Part shown: positions 9,956 to 18,428 of the stretch, piece after piece
Layout of the letters: every line of letters starts with the position of its first letter
Numbering within the stretch: the stretch's first letter is position 1
NCBI RefSeq assembly: GCF_000215745.1
Contig: NC_015663.1
Span: forward strand, 5,056,780 to 5,120,779
DNA: 64,000 nucleotides
From: Klebsiella aerogenes KCTC 2190
GTDB lineage: Bacteria > Pseudomonadota > Gammaproteobacteria > Enterobacterales > Enterobacteriaceae
Direction of reading: 5' to 3'
Notes under the pieces: generated by a model
What the model was told of the DNA's origin: nothing
The model's database searches: none
What the model saw: the letters and a program-made list of their open reading frames with translations, nothing else
Made by a program: the position numbers and the translations under genes

Positions 9956-10870
9956 TTACTTCAGCAGCCCTTTTTGTTGCAGGTAATCGGCGGCTACGCT
10001 CTTCGCGTCTCGCCCTTCAACGGCAATGCTGGCGTTTAATTTCTGCAACGTTTTTTCATCGAGGCTGGCAAACACCGGTTCCAGCCACTGCGCCATCTGC
10101 GGATACGCCTTCAGCACCGCTTCACGCACAACCGGCGTCGGGGCGTAAATAGGCTGTACGCCTTTTGGATCGCTCAGGGTTTGCAGCCCCAAAGCCGCTA
10201 CCGGGCCATCGGTGCCATAGGCCATCGCCGCGTTTACGCCGGAGGTTTGCTGCGCCGCCGCTTTAATGGTCACCGCGGTATCGCCGCCCGCCAGCGACAA
10301 CAGCTGATTCTGATTGAGCTTAAAGCCATAGGCTTTTTCGAACGCCGGGAGAGCATCGGCGCGCTCGATAAACTCCGCGGAAGCCGCCAGTTTAAAATCG
10401 CCGCCCTTCTGTAGATAGGCGCTAAGATCGGCCAATGAAGCAAGATGATTTTGCTCCGCCACTTCCTGTCGCACCGCGATAGTCCAGGTATTATTGGCGG
10501 GAGCTGGGGTCAGCCAGATCAGCTTGTTTTTTTCCGCGTCCAGCTTTTTAACTTTTTCATAGCCCTGTTTGGCGTTTTTCCACGCCGGGTCATTTTCATC
10601 TTTAAAGAAGAAAGCCCCGTTGCCGGTGTATTCCGGATAGATATCCAGCTCACCGGCGGTAATCGCTCCGCGAACCACCGGCGTGGTGCCAAGCTGGACT
10701 TTATTGACCGTTTTCACGCCGTGGCTTTCCAGTACCTGCAAAATGATATTGCCGAGCAGCGCCCCTTCCGTATCGATTTTCGAACCCACTTTCACCGGTT
10801 CCGCCGCCTGCAGCGGCAGGCTGACCAGCGCCACTAGCGCCAACGCGCCTGACCATTTCGTTGCCATCAT
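9956..10870 (-). CDS. osmF: Periplasmic glycine-betaine-binding protein OsmF
   Basis: A 304-residue periplasmic binding protein of the OpuAC/ProX type. A Sec signal peptide (hydrophobic residues 8-20, ending LPLQAA) precedes the mature protein beginning EPVKVGSKIDTEG. The segments TPVVRGAITAGELDIYPEYTGNG and AMAYGTDGPVAALGL are typical of this family. It is the first gene of the osmF-yehYXW operon. MMATKW has two possible ATGs at 10870 and 10867. A sigma-S-like -10 lies upstream. Confidence 0.95.
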   Translation of the reverse strand: MMATKWSGALALVALVSLPLQAAEPVKVGSKIDTEGALLGNIILQVLESHGVKTVNKVQLGTTPVVRGAITAGELDIYPEYTGNGAFFFKDENDPAWKNAKQGYEKVKKLDAEKNKLIWLTPAPANNTWTIAVRQEVAEQNHLASLADLSAYLQKGGDFKLAASAEFIERADALPAFEKAYGFKLNQNQLLSLAGGDTAVTIKAAAQQTSGVNAAMAYGTDGPVAALGLQTLSDPKGVQPIYAPTPVVREAVLKAYPQMAQWLEPVFASLDEKTLQKLNASIAVEGRDAKSVAADYLQQKGLLK

Positions 10871-10919
10871 CCTGCTTCCTTCTCTTCTTTTGCGCTCCGT
10901 TTACAGAAGCTTAAGAGAA

Positions 10920-10927
10920 AAGCGTAG
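10920..10927 (-). promoter_or_regulatory. Sigma-S-like -10 element of osmF
   Basis: The minus strand reads CTACGCTT, close to the RpoS -10 consensus CTATACTT, including the C at -13. It lies about 50 bases before the osmF start. RpoS control of osmF is established in E. coli; the element itself is inferred here. Confidence 0.5.
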
Positions 10928-10946
10928 TCCATTTGGCCGGCGAACG

Positions 10947-10974
10947 AAAAAAAAAGGCCGATTAATCGGCCTTT
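10947..10974 (-). terminator. Rho-independent terminator of bglX
   Basis: The minus strand has the perfect stem AAAGGCCGAT / ATCGGCCTTT followed by a run of Ts, 43 bases after the bglX stop codon. Confidence 0.88.
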
Positions 10975-11016
10975 CAGGAGTAATACCCGGTTTATCCCCT
11001 TTCACAGGGCTATCGA

Positions 11017-13314
11017 TTACAGCAACTCAAATTCGCTCTGCTTAACGCGGGCGGAATCCACCCCAATAAAGACGTTGAATTTGCCCGGTTCAGCAACGTA
11101 TTTCATCTGCTGGTTCCAGAATTTCAGCGCTTCAACATCAATCGGGAAGCTGACGGTTTGCGTCTCGCCCGGCTTGAGATTCACCTTCTTAAAGCCGCGC
11201 AGCATTTTCACCGGGCGGCTCATCGACGCGGTCACGTCCTGCAAATAAAGCTGGATCACCGTCGCCCCTTCGCGCTTGCCGGTGTTGGTCACCTGCACGC
11301 TGGCGGTCACGCTGCCGTCGCGCGGCATCGTTGGCGCCGACATTTTAACATCCGAAACGCTGAAGGTGGTGTAGCTCAGGCCATAACCAAATGGATACAG
11401 CGGGCCATTCGCTTGATCAAAATAACGCGAGGTGTATTTATTGGGCTTTTCCGGATTATACGGACGGCCGGTATTCAGATGGCTGTAGTAGGTCGGGATC
11501 TGCCCCACCGAACGTGGGAAAGACATCGGCAGCTTACCGGAAGGGTTGTAATCGCCAAACAGCACATCGGCGATTGCATGGCCGCCTTCAGTACCGGCAA
11601 ACCAGGTCTCCAGCAGCGCATCCGCCTGCTGATCCTCTTTCACCAGCGCCAGCGGACGCCCGTTCATCAGCACCAGCACCAGCGGCTTACCGGTCGCTTT
11701 CAGCGCGCTAATCAGATCGCGTTGGCTTTGCGGCAGGGTGATATCGGTCCGGCTGGAAGCCTCATGCGCCATGCCCTGCGCTTCACCCACTACCGCAACA
11801 ACCACGTCGGACTGTTTCGCCGCCGCCACGGCTTCATCGATCATCTCCTGCGGCGAGCGCGGATCGACCTGCACCGCTTTCTCATACAGGTTAAGGAAAT
11901 CGACAATGCCTTTATCGTCGGTAACGTTAGCGCCTTTGGCATAAATCACTTTGCCTTTATCGCCCAGCGCTTCTTTAATGCCGGTCAGCACGGTGACCGA
12001 CTGATCGGCCACGCCCGCCGCCGACCAGCTGCCCATCATGTCGCGCTTGCTATCCGCCAGCGCGCCTACTACGGCGATCGTGCCGGATTTTTTCAGCGGC
12101 AGCGTATCGAGACGATTTTTCAGCAGCACCAGGCTTTCTCGCGCCACTTCACGCGCCTCTTTACGATGCAGACGGCTTTCGGCGTTGGTGTCCTGTGGGT
12201 CGGATGCTTTCGGCCCCAGATGGCTGTACGGATCGTTGAACAGCCCCATATCATACTTGACGTTGAGCACGTGGCGGGTAGCGTCATCCAGTTCGGCCAT
12301 CGTCACCTTACCGGATTTCACCAGCCCCGGCAGATATTTGCTGTAGTACTCATCGCTCATGCTCATGTTGATACCGGACTTCAGCGCGACGCGCACCGCG
12401 TCTTCCGGGTCGGAGGCGACACCGTGTTTAATCAGCTCTTTGATGGCGCCATGGTCGGAAACGGTGATGCCTTTAAAGCCCCACTGGTCGCGCAGGACGT
12501 CTTTCAGCAGCCAGGAATCGGAAGTGGCCGGGGTACCGTTGAGCGAGTTTAGCGCCACCATCACCGCGCCGCTGCCGGCATCGAGACCGGCTTTATACGG
12601 CGGCATGTAGTCGTTGAACAGGCGCTGCGGGCTCATATCGACGGTGTTGTACTCTTTGCCGCCTTCAACTGCGCCGTAGGCGGCGAAGTGTTTAACACTG
12701 GTCATCACCGAATAGCGGTCTGCCGGGCTCTTACCCTGCATCGACTCCACCATCGCTTTACCCATCACGGTGGTCAGGTAAGTATCCTCGCCAAAACCTT
12801 CGGAGGCGCGGCCCCAGCGCGGGTCGCGAGAGACGTCGACCATCGGCGCCCAGGTCATATTGAGACCATCGTCAGCCGCTTCGTAGGCCGAGATACGCCC
12901 GACGGTATTCACCGCGTCGAGATTAAAAGAGGAGGCCAGGCCGAGGCTTATCGGAAAGACGGTACGCTGGCCGTGCAGCACATCGTAGGCGAAAAACAGC
13001 GGGATCTTCAGGCGGCTTAGCTGCATCACCTGATCCTGCATCACGCGGATATCAGGCCGGGTCACGGTATTAAAAATCGCCCCTACCTGACCGTCTTTGA
13101 TCATTTCCCGGATCGCCTCTTTCGGGTTATCCGGACCGACGCTGATTAGGCGCAGCTGACCGATTTTTTCATCGACCGTCATTTTTTTCAGCAGTTCGCT
13201 AACAAACGCATCTCGCGCCTCAGGCGTCAGCGGATGGTTACCAAACAGTTCATCCGCCAGCGCGGGTTGCAGCGCCAGGCTCACGGCGACGCCAACAGTA
13301 CACAACCATTTCAT
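11017..13314 (-). CDS. bglX: Periplasmic beta-glucosidase BglX (GH3)
   Basis: A 765-residue glycoside hydrolase family 3 enzyme that hydrolyses beta-glucosides in the periplasm. It has a Sec signal peptide ending near residue 20 (LQPALA before DELF), the GH3 TIM-barrel domain with the nucleophile Asp in ITVSDHGAIKEL (near residue 287), an alpha/beta sandwich domain, and a C-terminal fibronectin-III-like domain (about 655 onward). Length equals E. coli BglX. Single gene with its own terminator, divergent from dld. Confidence 0.96.
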   Translation of the reverse strand: MKWLCTVGVAVSLALQPALADELFGNHPLTPEARDAFVSELLKKMTVDEKIGQLRLISVGPDNPKEAIREMIKDGQVGAIFNTVTRPDIRVMQDQVMQLSRLKIPLFFAYDVLHGQRTVFPISLGLASSFNLDAVNTVGRISAYEAADDGLNMTWAPMVDVSRDPRWGRASEGFGEDTYLTTVMGKAMVESMQGKSPADRYSVMTSVKHFAAYGAVEGGKEYNTVDMSPQRLFNDYMPPYKAGLDAGSGAVMVALNSLNGTPATSDSWLLKDVLRDQWGFKGITVSDHGAIKELIKHGVASDPEDAVRVALKSGINMSMSDEYYSKYLPGLVKSGKVTMAELDDATRHVLNVKYDMGLFNDPYSHLGPKASDPQDTNAESRLHRKEAREVARESLVLLKNRLDTLPLKKSGTIAVVGALADSKRDMMGSWSAAGVADQSVTVLTGIKEALGDKGKVIYAKGANVTDDKGIVDFLNLYEKAVQVDPRSPQEMIDEAVAAAKQSDVVVAVVGEAQGMAHEASSRTDITLPQSQRDLISALKATGKPLVLVLMNGRPLALVKEDQQADALLETWFAGTEGGHAIADVLFGDYNPSGKLPMSFPRSVGQIPTYYSHLNTGRPYNPEKPNKYTSRYFDQANGPLYPFGYGLSYTTFSVSDVKMSAPTMPRDGSVTASVQVTNTGKREGATVIQLYLQDVTASMSRPVKMLRGFKKVNLKPGETQTVSFPIDVEALKFWNQQMKYVAEPGKFNVFIGVDSARVKQSEFELL

Positions 13315-13515
13315 TATTATGTATCCCTCTTTGATTCGGTGCTAATAGCCCAGCGAAAACGCAGCAAAAACCGCAGTTTGCCATATATATAAACAACGCG
13401 CCCGTAGAATGCTAAGGTTCTTATCTGATTTATAGAAACATTCATACACCAAATTGTCATACAAAGCGGTATGCTAACAGCGATATAGCTTTTCTGTGCC
13501 CACAAGGAGTGAATC

Positions 13516-15249
13516 ATGTCATCTGCAACAACAATAAATAACCCTCCCTTTTTGGCGGAACTGGCGCGGCTGGTTGGCTCCTCGCATCTGTTAACCGATC
13601 CGGCGAAAACCCAGCGTTACCGGAAAGGTTTCCGCTCCGGCCACGGCGATGCGCTGGCGGTGGTGTTCCCCGGTACCCTGCTTGAACTATGGCGGGTGCT
13701 CAGCGCCTGCGTCCAGGCTGACAAAATTATCCTGATGCAGGCGGCGAATACCGGCCTCACCGAAGGCTCCACCCCGAGCGGCAATGATTACGATCGCGAA
13801 ATCGTCATTATCAGCACGCTGCGTCTGGATAAGCTGCACCTGCTGGATAAGGGTGAGCAGGTGCTGGCCTACCCTGGCACCACTCTCTATTCACTGGAAA
13901 AAGCGCTAAAACCGCTGGGCCGCGAACCGCACTCGGTGATCGGCTCTTCCTGCATCGGCGCATCCGTCATCGGCGGTATCTGTAACAACTCCGGCGGATC
14001 GCTGGTGCAACGCGGACCGGCCTATACCGAAATGTCGCTGTTCGCGCAGATTGACGCCGACGGCAAACTGAAATTAGTCAACCATCTGGGAATCGATCTT
14101 GGCGCAACGCCGGAGCAAATCCTGAGCCGCCTCGACGATGACCGTATCAACGATGCCGACGTGCAGCACGATGGCCGCCACGCCCACGATCACGATTACG
14201 TCACCCGCGTGCGCGACGTCAACGCCGATACCCCGGCTCGCTATAACGCCGACCCGGACCGCCTGTTCGAATCCTCCGGCTGCGCCGGCAAGCTGGCGGT
14301 CTTCGCCGTCCGTCTCGATACTTTTCCGGCGGAAAAACGCCAGCAGGTGTTCTATATCGGCACCAATCAGCCGGAAGTGCTCACCGAAATCCGCCGCCAC
14401 ATCCTCGCTGAATTCAATAATCTGCCGGTGGCCGGTGAATATATGCACCGCGATATTTACGATATCGCCGAAAAATATGGCAAAGACACTTTCCTGATGA
14501 TCGATAAGCTCGGCACCGACAAAATGCCGTTCTTCTTCACCATGAAGGGGCGCACCGACGCGATGCTGGAAAAAGTCTCCCTGTTCAAGCCGCACTTCAC
14601 CGACCGCTTTATGCAGAAGCTCGGTCACGCCTTCCCGGCGCACCTGCCGGAGCGCATGAAAACCTGGCGCGATAAGTACGAACATCATCTGCTGCTGAAA
14701 ATGGCCGGCGACGGCATCGAAGAAGCGCAGAAGTGGCTTACGGAGTATTTCCAGCAGGCCGAAGGCGATTTCTTTGTCTGTACCGCGGAAGAAGGCAGTA
14801 AGGCATTCCTGCACCGCTTCGCCGCCGCCGGCGCGGCGATCCGCTATCAGGCGGTACATGCCGACGAAGTGGAAGATATTCTGGCGCTGGACATCGCCCT
14901 GCGCCGCAATGACACCGAATGGTTCGAACATCTGCCGGCGGAAATCGACAGCCAGCTGGTGTACAAGCTTTACTATGGCCACTTTATGTGCCACGTCTTC
15001 CACCAGGATTACATCGTGAAGAAAGGGGTAGACGCGCACGAACTGAAGGAAAAAATGCTGGATCTGTTGAAAGCGCGCGGCGCGCAGTACCCGGCGGAGC
15101 ACAACGTCGGCCATCTGTATGAAGCGGCGGAGAGTTTAAAACGCTTCTATCGCCAGAACGATCCCACCAACAGCATGAATCCGGGGATCGGCAAAACCAG
15201 CAAACAAAAATACTGGGGCGAGGCGCAGAAGCCGACGGAAGCACAATAA
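13516..15249 (+). CDS. dld: Quinone-dependent D-lactate dehydrogenase
   Basis: A 577-residue FAD enzyme peripherally bound to the inner membrane that oxidises D-lactate to pyruvate and passes electrons to ubiquinone. The PCMH-type FAD-binding domain spans about residues 30-260 (VIGSSCIGASVIGGICNNSGG is the FAD-contact stretch). The remainder is the cap and the basic membrane-binding region. E. coli Dld is 571 aa. AAGGAG lies 6 bases before ATG. Its neighbours bglX and pbpG match E. coli. Confidence 0.96.
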   Translation: MSSATTINNPPFLAELARLVGSSHLLTDPAKTQRYRKGFRSGHGDALAVVFPGTLLELWRVLSACVQADKIILMQAANTGLTEGSTPSGNDYDREIVIISTLRLDKLHLLDKGEQVLAYPGTTLYSLEKALKPLGREPHSVIGSSCIGASVIGGICNNSGGSLVQRGPAYTEMSLFAQIDADGKLKLVNHLGIDLGATPEQILSRLDDDRINDADVQHDGRHAHDHDYVTRVRDVNADTPARYNADPDRLFESSGCAGKLAVFAVRLDTFPAEKRQQVFYIGTNQPEVLTEIRRHILAEFNNLPVAGEYMHRDIYDIAEKYGKDTFLMIDKLGTDKMPFFFTMKGRTDAMLEKVSLFKPHFTDRFMQKLGHAFPAHLPERMKTWRDKYEHHLLLKMAGDGIEEAQKWLTEYFQQAEGDFFVCTAEEGSKAFLHRFAAAGAAIRYQAVHADEVEDILALDIALRRNDTEWFEHLPAEIDSQLVYKLYYGHFMCHVFHQDYIVKKGVDAHELKEKMLDLLKARGAQYPAEHNVGHLYEAAESLKRFYRQNDPTNSMNPGIGKTSKQKYWGEAQKPTEAQ

Positions 15250-15297
15250 TCGTCAACCAGGACTGTTCAGCCGCGGGGCTTCTGTATTACGCTGCAC

Positions 15298-15320
15298 GCC
15301 GGAGAAAAAGACTCTCCGGC
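15298..15320. other. Hairpin downstream of dld
   Basis: GCCGGAGA and TCTCCGGC form an 8-bp perfect stem with a 7-base loop, 48 bases after dld and 21 before the acetyltransferase start. No T-tract follows, so full termination is doubtful; it may be an attenuating or RNA-stabilising element. Confidence 0.4.
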
Positions 15321-15341
15321 CAATTAGCTTGAGGAGCCCCC

Positions 15342-15896
15342 ATGTCCGCCAAGGATAAGTTACAAGACGCCGACTTAGAGATCCGCGAAGCGTTGCCTGA
15401 TGACGCGCATGCGATTGCCGCGCTGTACGTCTGGCACGTGCTTAACGGCCGCGCCTCATTTGAAGAGATCCCGCCTACCGTCGACGAAATGCGCAAGCGA
15501 ATCAAAACCGTGCGCGATAACGGGCTTCCGTGGCTGGTCGCGCTGTGGCGCGGCACCATTGTCGGCTACTGCTACGCCACCTTTTACCGCCCTCGCCCGG
15601 CGTACCGCTATACGCTGGAGGAGTCGATTTACGTTGAGTCCGGCATGGGCGGGCGCGGCATCGGCAGCGCGCTGCTGACGCGCCTCATCGCGCAATGTGA
15701 ACAGGGGCCGTGGCGGCAGATGCTGGCGATTATCGGCGACGGCCACAATAACGCCGCCTCGATTGCCATTCATAAGAAATTTGGCTTTACCGTTACCGGA
15801 CAGCTGCGCAGCGTCGGCTATAAGATGGGCGACTGGCGCGATACCCTAATCATGCAGCGCCAGCTTGGCGACGGCGACTGGACGTTACCGGAGTGA
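15342..15896 (+). CDS. GNAT N-acetyltransferase, phosphinothricin/methionine-analogue type
   Basis: A 184-residue acetyltransferase with the GNAT fold. Motif A, the acetyl-CoA loop, is seen in ESGMGGRGIGSALLTRL (about residues 100-116); AALYVWHVLNGRASFEEIPPT and IHKKFGFTVTGQLRSVGYKMGDW are typical of the Pat/YncA (MnaT) family, which acetylates phosphinothricin-like or methionine-derived amines. The natural substrate is unknown. A strong GAGGAG ribosome-binding site precedes the ATG. The gene is not part of the E. coli dld-pbpG interval, so it is a lineage-specific addition. Confidence 0.85.
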   Translation: MSAKDKLQDADLEIREALPDDAHAIAALYVWHVLNGRASFEEIPPTVDEMRKRIKTVRDNGLPWLVALWRGTIVGYCYATFYRPRPAYRYTLEESIYVESGMGGRGIGSALLTRLIAQCEQGPWRQMLAIIGDGHNNAASIAIHKKFGFTVTGQLRSVGYKMGDWRDTLIMQRQLGDGDWTLPE

Positions 15897-15900
15897 TATC

Positions 15901-15929
15901 AAAATTCCCGGATTGCGGCGCAATCCGGG
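15901..15929 (-). terminator. Hairpin/terminator between the acetyltransferase gene and pbpG
   Basis: CCCGGATTGC / GCAATCCGGG forms a 10-bp perfect stem with a 3-base loop. On the minus strand it is followed by AATTTT, giving a modest terminator for pbpG; on the plus strand no T-run follows. Confidence 0.65.
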
Positions 15930-15940
15930 GGAAGGACAAA

Positions 15941-16888
15941 TTAATCGTTCTGCGCGGTCTGCGTGCCGCCTTTCAGCATCGCTTCCGCCATCTGCGCTTC
16001 ACGCTGCTTTTTATAGCTCAATGCTGACGCCGGAACCGGCATCACCTTACCGGTTTCAATCCAGGTCCGTAACCGGCTGGCGTCGGCGAAGTGGGTATAT
16101 TTGCCAAACGCGTCCATTACCACCAACGCTACCGGGCGTTGATTAATCACCGTACGCATAATCAGACAGTGGCCGGCGGCGTTGGTAAAGCCGGTTTTGG
16201 TCAACTGAATATTCCAGTTATCGCGATACACCAGATGGTTGGTATTGCGGAACGGCAAGGTATACGCCGGATGCGCAAAGGTGGCGGTATCTTCTTTGGT
16301 GGTGCTTAGCTGGCCGATCAGCGGATATTGTTCGCTGGCGATCAGCAGCTTAGTCAGATCGCGCGCCGTGGAGACGTTATGCACCGACAGGCCGGTCGGC
16401 TCAACATAGCGTGTATGGGTCATACCCAGCGCCTGCGCTTTGGCGTTCATCGCGCGGATAAAAGCGTTATAACCGCCAGGATAGTGGTGCGCCAGGCTGG
16501 CGGCGGCACGGTTTTCCGAAGACATCAGCGCCAGCAGCAGCATATTGCGGCGGCTGATTTGGCTGTTAAGTCGTACGCGGGAATAGATACCTTTCATCTC
16601 CGGCGTCTGGCTGATATCAACGGTCAGCATTTCGTCCAGCGGTAAATGCGCATCCAGCACTACCATAGCGGTCATCACTTTGGTAATAGACGCCATCGGG
16701 CGCACCAAATCGGGCTGGCTGGCGTAAATGATTTTCTTGGTCGCCAGATCGACGATCATCGCGCTACCGGAAGCGATATCCGGCTGTGAAGCGGCGGTTA
16801 CCGCAGTGTTTTTTGCTATCGCCTGGGGCGCAAAAGGCACAGCCAGCAGCAAAGTCAGGCTGAGCAAAGAAATTCGAAAATTCGGCAT
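15941..16888 (-). CDS. pbpG: D-alanyl-D-alanine endopeptidase (PBP7)
   Basis: A 315-residue periplasmic penicillin-binding protein that cleaves D-Ala-mDAP crosslinks in peptidoglycan. A signal peptide occupies about residues 1-26 (ending QAIA). All three active-site motifs are present: SITK at 67-70 (nucleophile Ser67), SEN at 124-126 and KTG at 232-234. The start MPNFRIS gives the family N-terminus; an ATG three codons upstream is possible. Position between dld and yohC matches E. coli. Confidence 0.95.
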   Translation of the reverse strand: MPNFRISLLSLTLLLAVPFAPQAIAKNTAVTAASQPDIASGSAMIVDLATKKIIYASQPDLVRPMASITKVMTAMVVLDAHLPLDEMLTVDISQTPEMKGIYSRVRLNSQISRRNMLLLALMSSENRAAASLAHHYPGGYNAFIRAMNAKAQALGMTHTRYVEPTGLSVHNVSTARDLTKLLIASEQYPLIGQLSTTKEDTATFAHPAYTLPFRNTNHLVYRDNWNIQLTKTGFTNAAGHCLIMRTVINQRPVALVVMDAFGKYTHFADASRLRTWIETGKVMPVPASALSYKKQREAQMAEAMLKGGTQTAQND

Positions 16889-17020
16889 TATGGGCATTCT
16901 GAAAAGTATTTTTGCACGTTATAGAACGTACGCCGCGGCGTAAAGTGAGCTACGCCGCTGGCAAACGCCATCATACCGCGTCATAACGCCCTGAGGCCAA
17001 TAAGAATCGTGAGTAAATGC

Positions 17021-17060
17021 TGCATTGCCGACATAATTATTCATTTCTGCCGGCAATGCA
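17021..17060. other. 10-bp inverted repeat downstream of yohC
   Basis: TGCATTGCCG (17021-17030) and CGGCAATGCA (17051-17060) are perfect complements separated by 20 AT-rich bases, just after the yohC stop codon. No T-tract follows on the minus strand, so it may protect the 3' end rather than terminate. Confidence 0.4.
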
Positions 17061-17065
17061 TTTGA

Positions 17066-17653
17066 TTAGAAGAGTCGGTACCCGTAGCCCCACAGCACGA
17101 CGGTGATCGCCAGCAGCACTTCCAGCACCAGCACCCCGATAGCCAGGGTTGAGCTGGCGAAGCTGAGCCCCTCTTCCTTATTAATACTCAGGAAGGTCGG
17201 AATACCCAGATACAACAGATAACCGGTGTAAAACAGCGCGATGGTGCCTATCAGCGCGCACAGCCATACCAGCGGATAGAGCGCCACGATCCCGCTTAAA
17301 AATAGCGGCGTCGCGACGTAGCCGGCAAAGACCATACAGCGTTTCAGCGACGGCTGCTGCGGATAGCTTCTGGCCATCCACCAGATCACCCGCCCCATCA
17401 CCGCCACCCCCGCTAACATCACGGCGTAAAACAGTACCGCTAATACCAACCCGGTCATCAGCGAGAGCTTAATCACCGTACCGTCGCCGAAGTTCCAGCC
17501 GAGCTGCGTCGTACCGATAAAGGCGCAGATAACCGGAACCGCCGCCATCACCAGCACATGGTGCGTGTAGTGGTGCGAAACGGTCTCATTTTCACTCTTG
17601 ATCACGCTCATCTCTTGATTAGGATGAGCGAAGAGTCCCCAGACATGGTTCAT
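17066..17653 (-). CDS. yohC: YohC, Yip1-family inner-membrane protein
   Basis: A 195-residue integral membrane protein with about five hydrophobic helices (for example VLVMAAVPVICAFIG, GLVLAVLFYAVMLAGVAVMG, SSTLAIGVLVLEVLLAITVVL). It belongs to the Yip1-domain family and has no known function. The start MNHVWGLFAHP matches E. coli YohC exactly in length; the open frame continues 17 codons upstream but without family support. Divergent from yohD. Confidence 0.9.
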   Translation of the reverse strand: MNHVWGLFAHPNQEMSVIKSENETVSHHYTHHVLVMAAVPVICAFIGTTQLGWNFGDGTVIKLSLMTGLVLAVLFYAVMLAGVAVMGRVIWWMARSYPQQPSLKRCMVFAGYVATPLFLSGIVALYPLVWLCALIGTIALFYTGYLLYLGIPTFLSINKEEGLSFASSTLAIGVLVLEVLLAITVVLWGYGYRLF

Positions 17654-17807
17654 AGCGTCCCCCTTGTCACGGCTTCGTCCAGCACTGATCCAAGTATAAT
17701 TCACTCTGTAGATTATTTTGTGTACAGCGATAAAAATCCGCTTCAGCGCGTTTTAATCATCAGGGTGTATGATTAACGGACTGGTAATAGTAGGAGTTTA
17801 TGTTTAT

Positions 17808-18401
17808 ATGGATATCAATCACCTGATTTCCCAATACGGCTACGCGGCGCTGGTTATTGGCAGCATCGCAGAAGGTGAAACCATCACCATCCTTGGCGGC
17901 GTGGCGGCACATCAGGGTCTATTGAAGTTTCCTTTGGTGGTCATCGCCGTGGCCTTAGGCGGCATGATCGGCGATCAGCTGTTGTATTTCCTCGGGCGCC
18001 AGTTCGGCGGTAAACTACTGCGCCGCTTCTCGCGGCAGAAGGCGCGCATCCGTAAAGCGCAGCGCCTGATTCAGCGCCATCCCTATCTGTTCGTTATCGG
18101 CACCCGCTTTATGTACGGCTTTCGGGTTATCGGCCCGGTCTTGATCGGCGCCAGCCGCTTGCCGCCAAAAATATTTCTACCGCTGAATATTTTTGGCGCC
18201 ATCGTTTGGGCGCTGATTTTTACTACCCTTGGCTACCTTGGCGGCGAGGCGATCGGCCCGTGGCTGCACCATCTCGATCAACACGTTAAACACTGGATCT
18301 GGCTGATCCTCGTGGTGGCGCTGGTAGTCGGGGTTCATCTGTGGCTGAAACGCCGGGAAGCGAAAAGAAAAGAGGAAGATACAGAGGATAATAATCAATA
18401 G
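17808..18401 (+). CDS. yohD: DedA-family membrane protein YohD
   Basis: A 197-residue protein of the DedA/SNARE-associated family, inner-membrane proteins linked to envelope homeostasis and lipid-carrier transport. The family segments are visible: GSIAEGETITILGGVAAH near the N-terminus, then FLGRQFGGKLLRRF, then GTRFMYGFRVIGPVLIGAS. The ATG at 17808 gives the family start MDINHLISQYGYAALV; TAGGAG lies 11 bases upstream, rather far. Its TAG stop lies inside the hairpin that separates it from mdtQ. Confidence 0.92.
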   Translation: MDINHLISQYGYAALVIGSIAEGETITILGGVAAHQGLLKFPLVVIAVALGGMIGDQLLYFLGRQFGGKLLRRFSRQKARIRKAQRLIQRHPYLFVIGTRFMYGFRVIGPVLIGASRLPPKIFLPLNIFGAIVWALIFTTLGYLGGEAIGPWLHHLDQHVKHWIWLILVVALVVGVHLWLKRREAKRKEEDTEDNNQ

Positions 18402-18421
18402 CGGCGCTGCGCGCCGCTATT
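18397..18421. terminator. Hairpin between convergent yohD and mdtQ
   Basis: AATAGCGGCGC / GCGCCGCTATT forms an 11-bp perfect stem with a 3-base loop. The yohD stop codon lies within the first arm. There is no long T-tract, so it is a probable, not certain, bidirectional terminator. Confidence 0.55.
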
Positions 18422-18428
18422 GATGCCG

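Noticed and set aside
11158..12552. A 464-codon plus-strand open frame across bglX
   Set aside because: Antisense shadow of bglX; low-complexity His/Arg/Gln-rich translation, typical of the opposite frame of GC-rich genes.
14074..15114. A 346-codon minus-strand frame across dld
   Set aside because: Antisense shadow of dld with no recognisable motifs.
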